In this document: positions 9,093 through 18,053 of the stretch, in pieces
Position numbering within the stretch: position 1 is the first letter of the stretch
Layout: each line of letters begins with the position of its first letter
From: Micromonospora sediminicola
GTDB taxonomy: Bacteria > Actinomycetota > Actinomycetes > Mycobacteriales > Micromonosporaceae
Direction: 5' to 3'
NCBI RefSeq assembly: GCF_900089585.1
Contig: NZ_FLRH01000003.1
Location: 1,225,001 to 1,289,000 of the forward strand
Length of the DNA stretch: 64,000 nucleotides
Made by a program: the position numbers and the translations under genes
The notes under the pieces: generated by a model
The model's database searches: none
The model's input: only the letters and a program-made list of their open reading frames with translations
What the model was told of the DNA's origin: nothing

Positions 9093-10418
9093 TTGCTGTC
9101 CGCCTTTCTCAGTGCGTTCCGTACGCCTGACCTGCGCAAGAAGCTGCTGTTCACAGTAGGCATCATCGCGGTCTACCGGCTGGGCGCCACGCTGCCCAGC
9201 CCGGGCGTCTCGTACGGCAACGTGCAGAAGTGCCTCGACACCATCCAGGGCAGCACCGGCGTGCTCAACCTGCTGGATCTCTTCTCCGGCGGCGCGCTGC
9301 TCCAGCTCTCGGTCTTCGCGCTGGGCATCATGCCCTACATCACCGCGTCGATCATCCTGCAGCTGCTGACGGTGGTGATCCCGCGGCTGGAGCAGCTCCG
9401 CAAGGAGGGCCAGGCCGGCCAGGCGAAGATTACCCAGTACACCCGCTACCTGACGCTGGGCCTGGGCATCCTCCAGTCCTCGGCGTTCGTGGCGCTGGCC
9501 CGCTCCGGGCAGCTGTTCAACAACCAGTGCGACCAGTTCCCGATCGTGCCCAAGGGCACCGGCATCCCGGACTGGCTGACGCTGACCATCCTGGTCATGA
9601 CGATGACCGCCGGCACCGGCGTGGTGATGTGGCTCGGTGAGCTGATCACCGACCGGGGCGTCGGCAACGGCATGTCGGTGCTGATCTTCACCTCGATCGC
9701 GGCCCGCCTTCCCAGCGAGGGCTGGAAGATCAAGACCACCAAGGGCTGGGGGATGTTCCTCCTCGTCATCGCCCTGGTGCTCCTGGTCATCACCGCGGTG
9801 ACCTTCATCGAGCAGGCGCAGCGCCGGATCCCGGTGCAGTACGCCAAGCGCATGATCGGCCGGCGGATGTACGGCGGCACCTCGACCTACATCCCGCTCA
9901 AGGTGAACCAGGCCGGCGTCATCCCAGTCATCTTCGCCTCGTCGCTGCTCTACCTGCCGCAGCTCGCGCTCCAGTTCTTCGATCCGAACGACCCGGGCAA
10001 GGTCCAGGCGTGGATCCAGAACCACATCGTGAAGGCGAGCGCGCCGGAGCACATCGCGATCTACTTCCTGCTGATCATCTTCTTCACCTACTTCTACGTG
10101 TCCATCACGTTCAACCCGACCGAGGTCGCGGACAACATGAAGAAGTACGGCGGCTTCGTGCCGGGCATCCGCCCCGGCAAGCCGACCGCCGAGTACCTCG
10201 ACTTCATCCTCAGCCGGATCACCCTGCCGGGTGCGCTCTACCTGGGCATCATCGCGATCCTGCCGAACTTCTTCTTCATCTGGCTGGACAACCAGCAGTT
10301 CCAGAACTTCCCGTTCGGCGGCACCGCTGTGCTCATCATGGTCGGCGTCGGTCTGGAGACCGTGAAGCAGATCGAGAGCCAACTCATGCAGCGGAACTAC
10401 GAAGGGTTCCTGCGGTAG
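9093..10418 (+). CDS. secY: Preprotein translocase subunit SecY
   Basis: SecY is the channel subunit of the SecYEG translocon in the cytoplasmic membrane. The product is 441 residues with about ten hydrophobic segments. It includes the early GATLPSPGVSYG loop, the TM2 plug-side signature FSGGALLQLSVFALGIMPYI, ITDRGVGNGMS, and the C-terminal SQLMQRNYEGFLR tail. The start is TTG at 9093; AGGAGG at 9081-9086 with a 6-base spacer decides it, and no better ATG or GTG is near. adk starts immediately after the stop. Confidence 0.96.
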   Translation: MLSAFLSAFRTPDLRKKLLFTVGIIAVYRLGATLPSPGVSYGNVQKCLDTIQGSTGVLNLLDLFSGGALLQLSVFALGIMPYITASIILQLLTVVIPRLEQLRKEGQAGQAKITQYTRYLTLGLGILQSSAFVALARSGQLFNNQCDQFPIVPKGTGIPDWLTLTILVMTMTAGTGVVMWLGELITDRGVGNGMSVLIFTSIAARLPSEGWKIKTTKGWGMFLLVIALVLLVITAVTFIEQAQRRIPVQYAKRMIGRRMYGGTSTYIPLKVNQAGVIPVIFASSLLYLPQLALQFFDPNDPGKVQAWIQNHIVKASAPEHIAIYFLLIIFFTYFYVSITFNPTEVADNMKKYGGFVPGIRPGKPTAEYLDFILSRITLPGALYLGIIAILPNFFFIWLDNQQFQNFPFGGTAVLIMVGVGLETVKQIESQLMQRNYEGFLR

Positions 10419-11072
10419 ATGCGACTCGTTCTGGTTGGCCCGCCGGGCGCGGGCAAGGGCACACAGGCGGAGTTCATCGCCGCCCACCTCTCGGTGCCGA
10501 AGATCTCGACCGGTGACATCTTCCGGGCCAACGTCACCCAGGGCACGCCCCTGGGTGTCGAGGCCAAGCGGTACATGGACGCGGGCAAGCTGGTCCCGGA
10601 CGACGTCACCATCAATATGGTGCGCGACCGGCTCGCTGAGCCGGACGCCGGCGAGGGCTTCCTGCTCGACGGCTTCCCGCGCACCACGCCGCAGGCCGCC
10701 GAGCTGGACAAGCTCCTCGCCGACCTGGGCTCCGCGCTGGACCTGGTGCTGGAGCTGGTCGTCGACGACGACGAGGTGATCCGGCGGCTGTCCGGCCGGC
10801 GCACCTGCCGGGGCTGCGGCAAGATCTGGCACGTCGAGTTCGACGCGACCACCCGTGAGGGCATCTGCGACCGCTGCGGCGCGGAGCTGTTCCAGCGGGA
10901 CGACGACAAGCCGGAGACCATCGCGGCGCGGCTGCGGGAGTACGCCGAGAAGACCGCGCCACTGGTGGACTACTACGGCGCCCAGGGCAAGCTGGTCGGC
11001 ATCGACGCGACCGGGCCGGTGGAGGACGTCACCGTCCGCGCCATCGACGCGCTGCGCTCCTACGGCGGCTGA
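10419..11072 (+). CDS. adk: Adenylate kinase, zinc-LID type
   Basis: Catalyses ATP + AMP to 2 ADP in the cytoplasm. The product is 217 residues. The Walker A loop GPPGAGKGT is at residues 7-15, the AMP-binding part includes STGDIFR and [10 protein letters not shown], and the LID domain carries four cysteines C130, C133, C150 and C153 (C-X2-C-X16-C-X2-C), a structural zinc site as in Bacillus Adk. The ATG at 10419 directly follows the secY TAG, so the two are co-transcribed. map is 95 bases downstream. Confidence 0.96.
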   Translation: MRLVLVGPPGAGKGTQAEFIAAHLSVPKISTGDIFRANVTQGTPLGVEAKRYMDAGKLVPDDVTINMVRDRLAEPDAGEGFLLDGFPRTTPQAAELDKLLADLGSALDLVLELVVDDDEVIRRLSGRRTCRGCGKIWHVEFDATTREGICDRCGAELFQRDDDKPETIAARLREYAEKTAPLVDYYGAQGKLVGIDATGPVEDVTVRAIDALRSYGG

Positions 11073-11167
11073 CGACCCACCGCCGTCCGGCGGATAGAGT
11101 GCGAACGGCGGGGTACGCGCGACGTGCCCCGCTGTTCCGCGTACGCGCGACGAAAGGTTAGACCGCC

Positions 11168-12019
11168 ATGCGCCGTCCCCAGCTGGACATCCAGCTGAAG
11201 ACCCCCGAGCAGATCGAGCTGATGCGGGCCGCCGGTCTGGTGGTCGCCCGTGCCCTGCGCCGGATGCGTGAGGCGGTCGCCCCCGGCGTGACGACGGCCG
11301 ACCTCGACGCGATCGCCGAGGCCACCATCCGGGAGGCGGGCGCGGTCCCGTCGTTCAAGGGCTACCACGGGTTCCCGGCGTCGATCTGCTCCTCGGTCAA
11401 CGAGCAGGTGGTGCACGCCATCCCGTCGGCCCAGCAGGTGCTGCGCGAGGGCGACCTGATCTCGATCGACTGCGGCGCGGTGCTCGACGGCTGGCACGGC
11501 GACGCGGCCGTCACGGTGGCGGTGGGGGAGGTCGACCCGGCACTGCTGCGGATGGCCGAGGTGGCCGAGGACGCGATGTGGGCCGGCATCGCCACCGCCG
11601 CCCGGGGCGCGGCCTCCGGCAGGGGACGGCTCACCGACATCTCCCACGCGGTGGAGAGCGCGGTCCGCAAGGGCGGCCGGTACGGGATCGTCGACGGCTA
11701 CGGCGGCCACGGCATCGGCACCGAGATGCACCAGGACCCGCACGTGCTGAACCACGGCCGCCCCGGCAAGGGCCCGCGCCTGGTTCCCGGCCTGGCGCTC
11801 GCCATCGAGCCGATGATCACGATGGGCTCCCCGCGCACGGCGGAGCTGGCCGACGGCTGGACCGTGGTGACGCGGGACGGCTCGATGGCGGTGCACGTCG
11901 AGCACTCGATGGCGCTGCTGGACGACGGCGTCTGGGTGCTGACCGCCGAGGACGGCGGCCGGGCCCGCCTCGGTGACCTGGTCACCGCCCGCCAGCCCGC
12001 GGACTCCCCGGCCCGCTGA
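11168..12019 (+). CDS. map: Type I methionine aminopeptidase
   Basis: Removes the initiator methionine from nascent proteins. The product is 283 residues with the pita-bread fold motifs. The five metal ligands by position are D101, D112, H181, E214 and E245, seen in IDCGAVLDGWHGD, GGHGIGTEMH, AIEPMITMG and VEHSMALL. There is no N-terminal zinc-finger extension. The ATG at 11168 follows a GAAAGG site in a 95-base spacer after adk. The C-terminal 20 residues are not conserved-looking. It ends the secY-adk-map group. Confidence 0.95.
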   Translation: MRRPQLDIQLKTPEQIELMRAAGLVVARALRRMREAVAPGVTTADLDAIAEATIREAGAVPSFKGYHGFPASICSSVNEQVVHAIPSAQQVLREGDLISIDCGAVLDGWHGDAAVTVAVGEVDPALLRMAEVAEDAMWAGIATAARGAASGRGRLTDISHAVESAVRKGGRYGIVDGYGGHGIGTEMHQDPHVLNHGRPGKGPRLVPGLALAIEPMITMGSPRTAELADGWTVVTRDGSMAVHVEHSMALLDDGVWVLTAEDGGRARLGDLVTARQPADSPAR

Positions 12020-12078
12020 CCCGTCCGTCGCCCGGCCGAGCCGCCGCTCACCCTGGCGCCGCCGGCCGTCCCGGTGCC

Positions 12079-12215
12079 TGTCGGGCCGGGCGGCCGGGCA
12101 GCCGCGGTGTGTGTCGGGCCGGGCGGCCGGGCGGCCGCGGTGTGTGTCGGGCCGGGCGGCCGGGCGGCCGCGGTGTGTGTCGGGCCGGGCGGCCGGGCGG
12201 CCGCGGTGCTTGTCG
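12079..12215 (+). repeat. 33-bp tandem repeat, four copies plus partial
   Basis: Units begin at 12079, 12112, 12145, 12178 and (diverging) 12211, a period of exactly 33 bases. Each unit starts TGTCGGGCCGGGCGGCCGGG and is almost pure GC. Because the period is a multiple of three, both strands have open frames encoding 11-residue repeats, but nothing supports translation. It lies 60 bases after the map stop. Confidence 0.9.
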
Positions 12216-12219
12216 GGGG

Positions 12220-12545
12220 CGGCGGTTGCGGTGCCGTCGGGCTCGGCGACTCGGCGGGTGTGCGATGTTCGGCCAGGCGGGGCCAGGCAACCCGACGTTC
12301 CGTGGGCCATCCGGCATTCCCAGGGCCGGTGGGCCACGGCGATTTCCCGGGCGGGCGGGTCGTCACTTCACCCCGATATACCTCTGAGTCATATTTATGA
12401 CCAGGCGGTATATCGGCGCGGGGTCGCATCTGTGTCAGCCCGGTCACGCCACGTGACGGGCGTCGACAGGCTGGAGGGCGCGGTCCGGGTGCGGGCCGGG
12501 CGGCGGGTTTTCGTCCGGTGGCGGGCCGGTGGCATCCTTGCCGTC
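12220..12545. other. Intergenic stretch with AT-rich palindrome
   Basis: The non-coding gap between map and the DUF1707 gene (12020-12545) holds the 33-bp repeats, then about 150 bases of unremarkable GC-rich DNA, then an AT-rich island with a nested inverted repeat at 12373-12416 (listed separately). No reading frame here is convincing. Confidence 0.6.
12373..12416. repeat. AT-rich nested inverted repeat
   Basis: A perfect 10-base inverted repeat, CCGATATACC (12373-12382) and GGTATATCGG (12407-12416), encloses a second one, GTCAT-ATTT-ATGAC (12388-12401). This AT-rich element stands out from its 70-80% GC surroundings. It could be an operator for a dimeric regulator, a mobile palindrome, or a hairpin. 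It lies 130 bases upstream of the DUF1707 gene. Confidence 0.75.
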
Positions 12546-13088
12546 ATGGACGGGCAGCGGGAGATGCGGGCGGCCGACCGTGACCGGGAGGCCACGGCGG
12601 AACGGCTCCGGGTGGCGCTGGAGGAGGGCCGGCTCGGCCTGCACGAGTACGACGAGCGGCTGGCCCGCGCGTACGGCGCCCGCACCTACGCCGACCTGGA
12701 CGAGGTGGTGGCCGACCTGCCGGGCCCGGCGTCGGCCGAGCGGTCCGCCGTGGTGCCCGCCACCCCGACGCCGCCGCCCGCGACGCCGCCACTCGCGCCG
12801 GCGCCACCCGCGCCCGCGGCGGCCGTTCCGAGCGGCGAGCCGGCCGCCGGGGCCGGGACGCCGGTCGCGCCGGACACCCGCTCGCGGCTGCTCGGCCTCT
12901 GGATGCCCTGGCTGCGGGTGGCCGCGCTGCTGCTGCCGATCTGGCTGATCAGCGTGATCGCCACCGGCCACACCGCCGGTGTCTGGCCGCTCTGGGTGCT
13001 GGGGCCGTGGGGCGGCCTGGTGCTGATGCAGTCCGTCGGGCTGATCGGCGTCGACCACGGTCGGAAGCGACACGACCGCCGCCGCTGA
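12546..13088 (+). CDS. DUF1707 domain membrane protein
   Basis: A 180-residue protein of unknown function. The N-terminal 60 residues ([20 protein letters not shown], then [20 protein letters not shown] and [12 protein letters not shown]) match the SHOCT-like DUF1707 domain common in actinobacteria. A Pro/Ala-rich linker (about 65-110) leads to two hydrophobic stretches near residues 120-138 and 143-162, ending in a basic tail ([10 protein letters not shown]). It is probably an inner-membrane protein with a cytoplasmic N-terminus. ATG 12546 is chosen because the DUF begins immediately after it; longer in-frame readings run into the repeat region. No co-transcribed neighbour is evident. Confidence 0.85.
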   Translation: MDGQREMRAADRDREATAERLRVALEEGRLGLHEYDERLARAYGARTYADLDEVVADLPGPASAERSAVVPATPTPPPATPPLAPAPPAPAAAVPSGEPAAGAGTPVAPDTRSRLLGLWMPWLRVAALLLPIWLISVIATGHTAGVWPLWVLGPWGGLVLMQSVGLIGVDHGRKRHDRRR

Positions 13089-13129
13089 GGCGGCCGGAGC
13101 TGTGCCGCTGGTCACAGCCGCGCCGGAAA

Positions 13130-13145
13130 TCCCCCGTCGGGGGGA
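13130..13145 (+). terminator. Short hairpin after DUF1707 gene
   Basis: A short C-run/G-run hairpin (T plus five C, loop GTCG, five G plus A) lies about 40 bases after the DUF1707 stop and just before the infA promoter. It is a weak candidate terminator. Confidence 0.35.
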
Positions 13146-13162
13146 CCGGACGGCCGGCCGGT

Positions 13163-13192
13163 TTGGCGACGGTGCGCGTGCGGGCGTACACT
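13163..13192 (+). promoter_or_regulatory. Probable infA-rpmJ promoter
   Basis: TTGGCG (13163-13168) and TACACT (13187-13192) are separated by 18 bases, matching a sigma-70-type vegetative promoter. It would give a leader of about 150 bases before infA. A small hairpin (CCCACC/GGTGGG) follows. Confidence 0.55.
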
Positions 13193-13348
13193 TTCAGATC
13201 GGCGCACAGCGTCCACTCCGCCATGCCCACCCTGCGCTTCGGTGGGAGTCGGAGCCGCGGCTGGCGCGGGTTATCTGATCTTGGTCAGTTCACCCGTGTA
13301 AGACGTTGTGGGCCGTCCGGAGTAACCGACGTCAGGACAGCGGAGTAC

Positions 13349-13570
13349 ATGCCGAAAAAAGACGGAGCCATCGAGATCGAGGGTCGGGTCATCGAGCCCC
13401 TGCCGAACGCCATGTTCCGGGTGGAGCTCGCGAACGGCCACAAGGTGCTGGCTCACATCAGCGGCAAGATGCGGCAGCACTACATCCGCATCCTGCCGGA
13501 GGACCGGGTCGTCGTCGAACTGTCGCCGTACGACCTGACCCGCGGGCGCATCGTCTACCGCTACAAGTAA
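13349..13570 (+). CDS. infA: Translation initiation factor IF-1
   Basis: IF-1 binds the 30S A site during initiation. The product is 73 residues, an OB fold starting [20 protein letters not shown] with [20 protein letters not shown] and ending [11 protein letters not shown] 13349 is chosen because it gives the standard IF-1 N-terminus; the frame is open far upstream, but that extension is not IF-1-like. It starts the alpha-operon cluster; rpmJ follows after 92 bases. Confidence 0.97.
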   Translation: MPKKDGAIEIEGRVIEPLPNAMFRVELANGHKVLAHISGKMRQHYIRILPEDRVVVELSPYDLTRGRIVYRYK

Positions 13571-13662
13571 GCCTGACGACGGCCGGGACGTCCCCGTGTC
13601 CGTCTTCGACGTCCGGGTCGCGCTCCGTCGCGTCTCCGGGCCAGATGGGAAGTAAGGCAACC

Positions 13663-13776
13663 GTGAAGGTCAAGCCGAGCGTCAAGAGGATCTGCAACAA
13701 GTGCCGGGTGATCCGCCGGCACGGCCGGGTCATGGTCATCTGCACCGACCCGCGCCACAAGCAGCGCCAGGGCTGA
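13663..13776 (+). CDS. rpmJ: 50S ribosomal protein L36
   Basis: L36 is the smallest 50S protein. The product is 37 residues from GTG 13663: [20 protein letters not shown], then [17 protein letters not shown]. The zinc ribbon ligands C11, C14, C27 and H32 are present (C+ type). An in-frame ATG at 13645 would add six non-L36 residues, so the GTG is preferred. Confidence 0.95.
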   Translation: MKVKPSVKRICNKCRVIRRHGRVMVICTDPRHKQRQG

Positions 13777-13927
13777 CGCCCCACACGTCACCAGCTCGTC
13801 CCAGCCGCGGACGGTGCGCAGCGCGTACCTCTCGTGGTTGACCCCCGGTCGGAGGCCGGGGCCCGCTCGGGCAGCGGGGTGGGACGGGTCCACACCTCCG
13901 CCACAATCATGAGGAGTACGCCCGCAC

Positions 13928-14308
13928 ATGGCACGTCTAGTCGGCGTGGATCTCCCCCGCGAGAAGCGGATGGAGATCGCGCTCACCTACATCTTCGGGG
14001 TCGGTCGCACCCGCGCCCTGGAGACGCTCGCCGCGACCGGCATCTCGCCGGACAAGCGCGTTCGCGACCTCACGGACGAGGAGCTCGTCGAGCTCCGGAA
14101 CCACATCGAGGGCAACTACAAGGTTGAAGGCGACCTGCGCCGCGAGGTCGCCGCTGACATCCGCCGCAAGGTCGAGATCGGCTGCTACGCCGGTATCCGG
14201 CACCGCCGCGGTCTGCCCGTGCGTGGCCAGCGCACCAAGACCAACGCGCGGACCCGGAAGGGCCCGAAGCGGACCGTGGCCGGCAAGAAGAAGCCCGGCA
14301 AGAAGTAA
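13928..14308 (+). CDS. rpsM: 30S ribosomal protein S13
   Basis: S13 lies in the 30S head and bridges to L5 and P-site tRNA. The product is 126 residues, starting [20 protein letters not shown] and containing [20 protein letters not shown] and the [20 protein letters not shown] motif. An ATGAGGAGTACG leader with GAGG lies upstream of ATG 13928. rpsK starts 18 bases after the stop. Confidence 0.97.
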   Translation: MARLVGVDLPREKRMEIALTYIFGVGRTRALETLAATGISPDKRVRDLTDEELVELRNHIEGNYKVEGDLRREVAADIRRKVEIGCYAGIRHRRGLPVRGQRTKTNARTRKGPKRTVAGKKKPGKK

Positions 14309-14326
14309 CTAGGAGCGCACAGACTT

Positions 14327-14734
14327 ATGCCACCGAAGGCTCGTGCCGGAGCCGCCGTCAAGAAGGTCCGGCGCAAGGAACGCAAGAACGTCGCCCACGG
14401 GCAGGCGCACATCAAGAGCACCTTCAACAACACCATCGTGTCCATCACGGACCCGACCGGTGCGGTCATCTCCTGGGCCTCGTCCGGCCAGGTGGGCTTC
14501 AAGGGCTCCCGCAAGTCGACCCCGTTCGCCGCGCAGCTGGCCGCCGAGGCCGCCGCGCGTCGGGCCATGGAGCACGGCATGCGCAAGGTCGACGTGTTCG
14601 TCAAGGGCCCCGGCTCCGGCCGGGAGACCGCCATCCGTTCGCTGCAGGCCGCTGGGCTGGAGGTCGGGCAGATCTCCGACGTCACCCCGCAGCCGCACAA
14701 CGGGTGCCGTCCGCCGAAGCGTCGCCGGGTCTGA
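14327..14734 (+). CDS. rpsK: 30S ribosomal protein S11
   Basis: S11 shapes the 30S platform around mRNA in the E site. The product is 135 residues. It has a basic N-terminus, the [20 protein letters not shown] motif, [20 protein letters not shown] and the C-terminal [16 protein letters not shown] signature. Start ATG 14327 follows a CTAGGAGC site. rpsD follows 14 bases later. Confidence 0.97.
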   Translation: MPPKARAGAAVKKVRRKERKNVAHGQAHIKSTFNNTIVSITDPTGAVISWASSGQVGFKGSRKSTPFAAQLAAEAAARRAMEHGMRKVDVFVKGPGSGRETAIRSLQAAGLEVGQISDVTPQPHNGCRPPKRRRV

Positions 14735-14748
14735 GAGGTTAGAGAGAG

Positions 14749-15375
14749 ATGGCTCGTTACACCGGTGCTGACTGCCGCCGTTGCCGGCGGGAGAAGATGA
14801 AGCTGTTCCTCAAGGGCAGCAAGTGCGATGGTCCGAAGTGCCCGTTCGAGTCCCGGCCGTTCCCGCCCGGGCAGCACGGCCGCGGTCGGACCAAGGAGAC
14901 GGAGTACCTGCTCCAGCTCCGTGAGAAGCAGAAGGCCCGTCGGGTCTACGGCGTGCTCGAGAAGCAGTTCCGCGGCTACTACGAAGAGGCCGTGGGCAAG
15001 AAGGCGAAGACCGGTGAGGTCCTCCTTCAGATCCTCGAGTCGCGGCTCGACAACGTGGTCTACCGGGCCGGCTACGCCAAGTCCCGGGACATGGCCCGTC
15101 AGCTGGTCAAGCACGGTCACTTCATGGTGAACGGCAAGAAGGTCGACATCCCGTCGTACCGCGTCAAGGAGCACGACATCATCGAGGTCCGGGGCAAGAG
15201 CAAGGAGCTCACCCCGTTCATCGTCGCGCAGGCCGAGGCCGGCTCCAAGACCGTTCCGGCGTGGCTCGAGGCCATCCCCAGCCAGATGAAGGTCCTCGTG
15301 CACTCGCTCCCGGCCCGTCAGGTGATCGACACCCAGGTCCAGGAGCAGCTGATCGTCGAGCTCTACTCCAAGTAA
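14749..15375 (+). CDS. rpsD: 30S ribosomal protein S4, zinc-binding type
   Basis: S4 is a primary 16S rRNA binder and translational repressor of the alpha operon in E. coli. The product is 208 residues. The N-terminal zinc knuckle carries C9, C12, C26 and C31 (the C+ form), followed by the S4 RNA-binding domain ([20 protein letters not shown] and [20 protein letters not shown]). The ATG at 14749 follows GAGAGAG. A hairpin separates it from rpoA. Confidence 0.97.
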   Translation: MARYTGADCRRCRREKMKLFLKGSKCDGPKCPFESRPFPPGQHGRGRTKETEYLLQLREKQKARRVYGVLEKQFRGYYEEAVGKKAKTGEVLLQILESRLDNVVYRAGYAKSRDMARQLVKHGHFMVNGKKVDIPSYRVKEHDIIEVRGKSKELTPFIVAQAEAGSKTVPAWLEAIPSQMKVLVHSLPARQVIDTQVQEQLIVELYSK

Positions 15376-15386
15376 GGGCTCGCTGC

Positions 15387-15414
15387 GGTGGCCCGCCCTG
15401 CGGGGCGGGCCACC
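15387..15414 (+). terminator. Hairpin between rpsD and rpoA
   Basis: A perfect 12-base-pair stem (15387-15398 with 15403-15414) closes a TGCG loop in the 95-base gap. It lies inside the alpha operon, so it may be a partial terminator, an attenuator or an mRNA-processing stem that sets RpoA levels relative to ribosomal proteins. Confidence 0.55.
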
Positions 15415-15470
15415 GGAACAGTTGTGTCGTGGGCGTCAAATAGCGGGCGCCCCGGAAGAGAAGAGAAAAG

Positions 15471-16493
15471 ATGCTCATCAGCCAGCGACCGTCTCTCTCC
15501 GAAGAGTCGATCAACGAGACCCGCTCCCGGTTCACCATCGAGCCGCTGGAGCCCGGCTTCGGCTACACGCTGGGCAACTCGCTGCGGCGCACGCTGCTGT
15601 CGTCCATCCCGGGCGCGGCGGTCACCTCGATCAAGATCGACGGTGTGCTGCACGAGTTCACCACGATCCCCGGGGTCAAGGAGGACGTGGTCGAGCTCGT
15701 CATGAACATCAAGGAGCTGTGCGTCAGCTCCGAGCACGACGAGCCGGTCAGCATGTACCTGCGCAAGCAGGGCCCGGGCGACGTGACCGCCGGTGACATC
15801 CAGCCCCCGGCCGGTGTCTCGGTGCACAACCCGGACCTGAAGCTCGCCACCCTCAACGGCAAGGGCCGGCTCGACATGGAGCTGACCGTCGAGCGGGGTC
15901 GGGGCTACGTCACCGCGGCGCAGAACAAGCAGGCGGGCGCCGAGATCGGCCGGATCCCGGTCGACTCGATCTACTCGCCGGTGCTCAAGGTGACGTACCG
16001 CGTCGAGGCGACCCGGGTCGAGCAGCGGACCGACTTCGACCGGCTGATCATCGACGTCGAGACCAAGCCGTCGATGGGCCCGCGCACCGCGCTGGCCTCG
16101 GCCGGCTCGACGCTGGTGGAGCTGTTCGGGCTCGCCCGCGAGCTGGACGAGACCGCCGAGGGCATCGACATCGGGCCGTCCCCGCAGGACGCCCAGCTGG
16201 CGGCGGACCTGGCTCTGCCGATCGAGGAGCTGGACCTCACCGTCCGCTCCTACAACTGCCTCAAGCGCGAGGGCATCAACTCCGTTGGTGAGCTGATCGG
16301 GCGTACCGAGGCCGACCTTCTCGACATCCGCAACTTCGGTCAGAAGTCGATCGACGAGGTCAAGATGAAGCTCGCCGGGATGGGCCTGGGGCTGAAGGAC
16401 TCGGCTCCGAACTTCGACCCGGCGCACGTCGTGGACGCCTTCGGCGAGGCCGACTACGACACCGACGACTACCGCGAGACCGAGCAGCTCTAG
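15471..16493 (+). CDS. rpoA: RNA polymerase alpha subunit
   Basis: Alpha dimerises to nucleate RNA polymerase assembly, and its C-terminal domain binds UP elements and activators. The product is 340 residues. The N-terminal domain covers about 1-230 ([20 protein letters not shown], then [19 protein letters not shown]). A linker leads to the C-terminal domain with helix-hairpin-helix motifs ([39 protein letters not shown]). The tail is acidic. ATG 15471 follows an AAGAGAAGAGAAAAG purine tract. rplQ starts 34 bases downstream. Confidence 0.97.
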   Translation: MLISQRPSLSEESINETRSRFTIEPLEPGFGYTLGNSLRRTLLSSIPGAAVTSIKIDGVLHEFTTIPGVKEDVVELVMNIKELCVSSEHDEPVSMYLRKQGPGDVTAGDIQPPAGVSVHNPDLKLATLNGKGRLDMELTVERGRGYVTAAQNKQAGAEIGRIPVDSIYSPVLKVTYRVEATRVEQRTDFDRLIIDVETKPSMGPRTALASAGSTLVELFGLARELDETAEGIDIGPSPQDAQLAADLALPIEELDLTVRSYNCLKREGINSVGELIGRTEADLLDIRNFGQKSIDEVKMKLAGMGLGLKDSAPNFDPAHVVDAFGEADYDTDDYRETEQL

Positions 16494-16527
16494 TCCGCGC
16501 TGCCGCCACACCTGAGGAGCACCAAGC

Positions 16528-17088
16528 ATGCCCACGCCCACCAAGGGCCCCCGCCTCGGCGGCAGCCCCGCGCACGAGCGGCTGATGCTGGCCAACCTGG
16601 CCACCGCGCTGTTCCAGCACGGCAAGATCCAGACCACCGAGACGAAGGCCCGGCGGCTGCGTCCGCTGGCCGAGCAGCTCATCACCAAGGCCAAGCGCGG
16701 CGACCTCGCCTCGCGTCGGCGGGTGCTGGGCGTCGTCAAGGACAAGGACGTGGTCTACTCCCTGTTCGACCAGATCGCGCCCCGGTACGCCAACCGCAAC
16801 GGTGGCTACACCCGGATCGTGAAGACCGGCCCGCGCAAGGGTGACGCCGCTCCGATGGCGATCATCGAGCTGGTGGAGGAGCTTCAGGTCGCCGAGCCGA
16901 AGGCGAACAAGAAGACCGCCGCCCGCAAGGCCGCCCAGCAGGACAAGGTCGAGGCCCTGGCCCCGGCCGAGGAGGCCCCGAAGTCCAGCGCCGGTGACCA
17001 GGACGCCGAGGCTCCGGTCTCCGCGTCGGGCGACACCGCCGCCGCCCGTGAGGACAGCGACGAGGCCACCGAGAACGACAAGGCCTGA
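16528..17088 (+). CDS. rplQ: 50S ribosomal protein L17
   Basis: L17 lies near the exit tunnel. The product is 186 residues against about 120 in many bacteria. The core ([20 protein letters not shown], then [20 protein letters not shown] and [20 protein letters not shown]) ends near residue 118. The remaining 65 or so residues form an Ala/Glu/Ser/Asp-rich acidic tail typical of actinobacterial L17. It ends the alpha operon, with a strong terminator 14 bases on. Confidence 0.96.
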   Translation: MPTPTKGPRLGGSPAHERLMLANLATALFQHGKIQTTETKARRLRPLAEQLITKAKRGDLASRRRVLGVVKDKDVVYSLFDQIAPRYANRNGGYTRIVKTGPRKGDAAPMAIIELVEELQVAEPKANKKTAARKAAQQDKVEALAPAEEAPKSSAGDQDAEAPVSASGDTAAAREDSDEATENDKA

Positions 17089-17101
17089 TCGCAGGCAGCA
17101 T

Positions 17102-17142
17102 CGTCGGGCCCGGCACCCCCTCGTGGGGTGCCGGGCCCGACG
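17102..17142 (+). terminator. Terminator after rplQ
   Basis: An 18-base-pair perfect GC-rich stem (17102-17119 with 17125-17142) with loop CTCGT follows rplQ. It marks the end of the alpha operon; truA lies 20 bases further and would need read-through or its own promoter. Confidence 0.85.
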
Positions 17143-17161
17143 CCGTCAACGGAGGTACGAG

Positions 17162-17995
17162 GTGAGCGAGCGGACCCGGCTGCGGCTGGACGTCTCGTAC
17201 GACGGCACGGAGTTCTCCGGCTGGGCGCCCCAGCCCACCCGGCGCACGGTGGCCGGGGTGCTCATGGAGGCCCTGGACCTGGTGCTCGGCGCGGGCACCG
17301 CGACCGGGCTGACCGTGGCCGGGCGCACCGACGCCGGGGTGCACGCCACCGGGCAGATCTGCCACCTGGACCTGCCCACCGAGGTGTGGCGCGAGCACGA
17401 CGGGCGGCTGCTGCGCCGGTTGGCCCGCCTCCTCCCGCCGGACGCCCGGGTCCGCGCGATGACCGAGGTCCCCGCCGACTTCGACGCCCGGTTCTCGGCC
17501 ACCTACCGGCGCTACGAGTACCGGGTCACCGACGCGCCCTGGGGCGCCGAACCGCTGCGCCGCCGGGACACCCTGGCCTGGCCGAAGCCGCTGGACCTGA
17601 CCGCGCTCAACGCCGCCGCGGCCGGGCTGGTCGGCGAGCACGACTTCGCCGCGTACTGCCGGCGCAAGGAGAACGCCACCACGCTGCGCGAGGTGACCCG
17701 GCTGGATTGGCGGCGCGACCCGGACGGGATCCTGGTCGCCACCGTGCAGGCCGACGCGTTCTGCCAGAACATGGTGCGCAGCCTGGTCGGCGCCATGCTG
17801 GTCGCCGGGGACGGGCGGCGGCCGGTGGAGTGGCCGGCCGGCCTGCTGAGCCGCCGGGAGCGGTCCAGCGAGGTGACCGTGGCGCCGGCACACGGCCTGG
17901 CGTTGGTCGAGGTCGGCTACCCGACCGACCCCGCCGAGTACGCCCGCCGCGCCGACCTCACCCGCCGGCTGCGCGTGCCCGTCGCGGAGGGCTGA
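17162..17995 (+). CDS. truA: tRNA pseudouridine(38-40) synthase TruA
   Basis: Converts uridines 38-40 of the tRNA anticodon stem to pseudouridine. The product is 277 residues. The catalytic aspartate is D57 in GRTDAGVHATGQ. Other motifs are LDVSYDGTEFSGWAPQP near the N-terminus, RRYEYRV, and FCQNMVRSLVGAML. Start GTG 17162 follows GGAGG at 17151-17155; the long upstream frame inside rplQ is a shadow. Location after rplQ is conserved in actinobacteria. Confidence 0.95.
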   Translation: MSERTRLRLDVSYDGTEFSGWAPQPTRRTVAGVLMEALDLVLGAGTATGLTVAGRTDAGVHATGQICHLDLPTEVWREHDGRLLRRLARLLPPDARVRAMTEVPADFDARFSATYRRYEYRVTDAPWGAEPLRRRDTLAWPKPLDLTALNAAAAGLVGEHDFAAYCRRKENATTLREVTRLDWRRDPDGILVATVQADAFCQNMVRSLVGAMLVAGDGRRPVEWPAGLLSRRERSSEVTVAPAHGLALVEVGYPTDPAEYARRADLTRRLRVPVAEG

Positions 17996-18006
17996 GCGGA
18001 CACGGA

Positions 18007-18040
18007 ACGGCCCGCCGCCCCGCGTGGGGTGACGGGCCGT
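18007..18040. terminator. Bidirectional hairpin between truA and convergent gene
   Basis: ACGGCCCG (18007-18014) pairs with CGGGCCGT (18033-18040), with an inner CCCC/GGGG stem and a GCGT loop. It lies between the truA stop and the stop of the convergent minus-strand gene and can serve both. Confidence 0.65.
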
Positions 18041-18053
18041 CGACGGGGCGGGG

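Noticed and set aside
12074..12400. Repeat proteins read from the 33-bp array on either strand
   Set aside because: The frame stays open only because the period is a multiple of three; there is no Shine-Dalgarno and no conserved domain.
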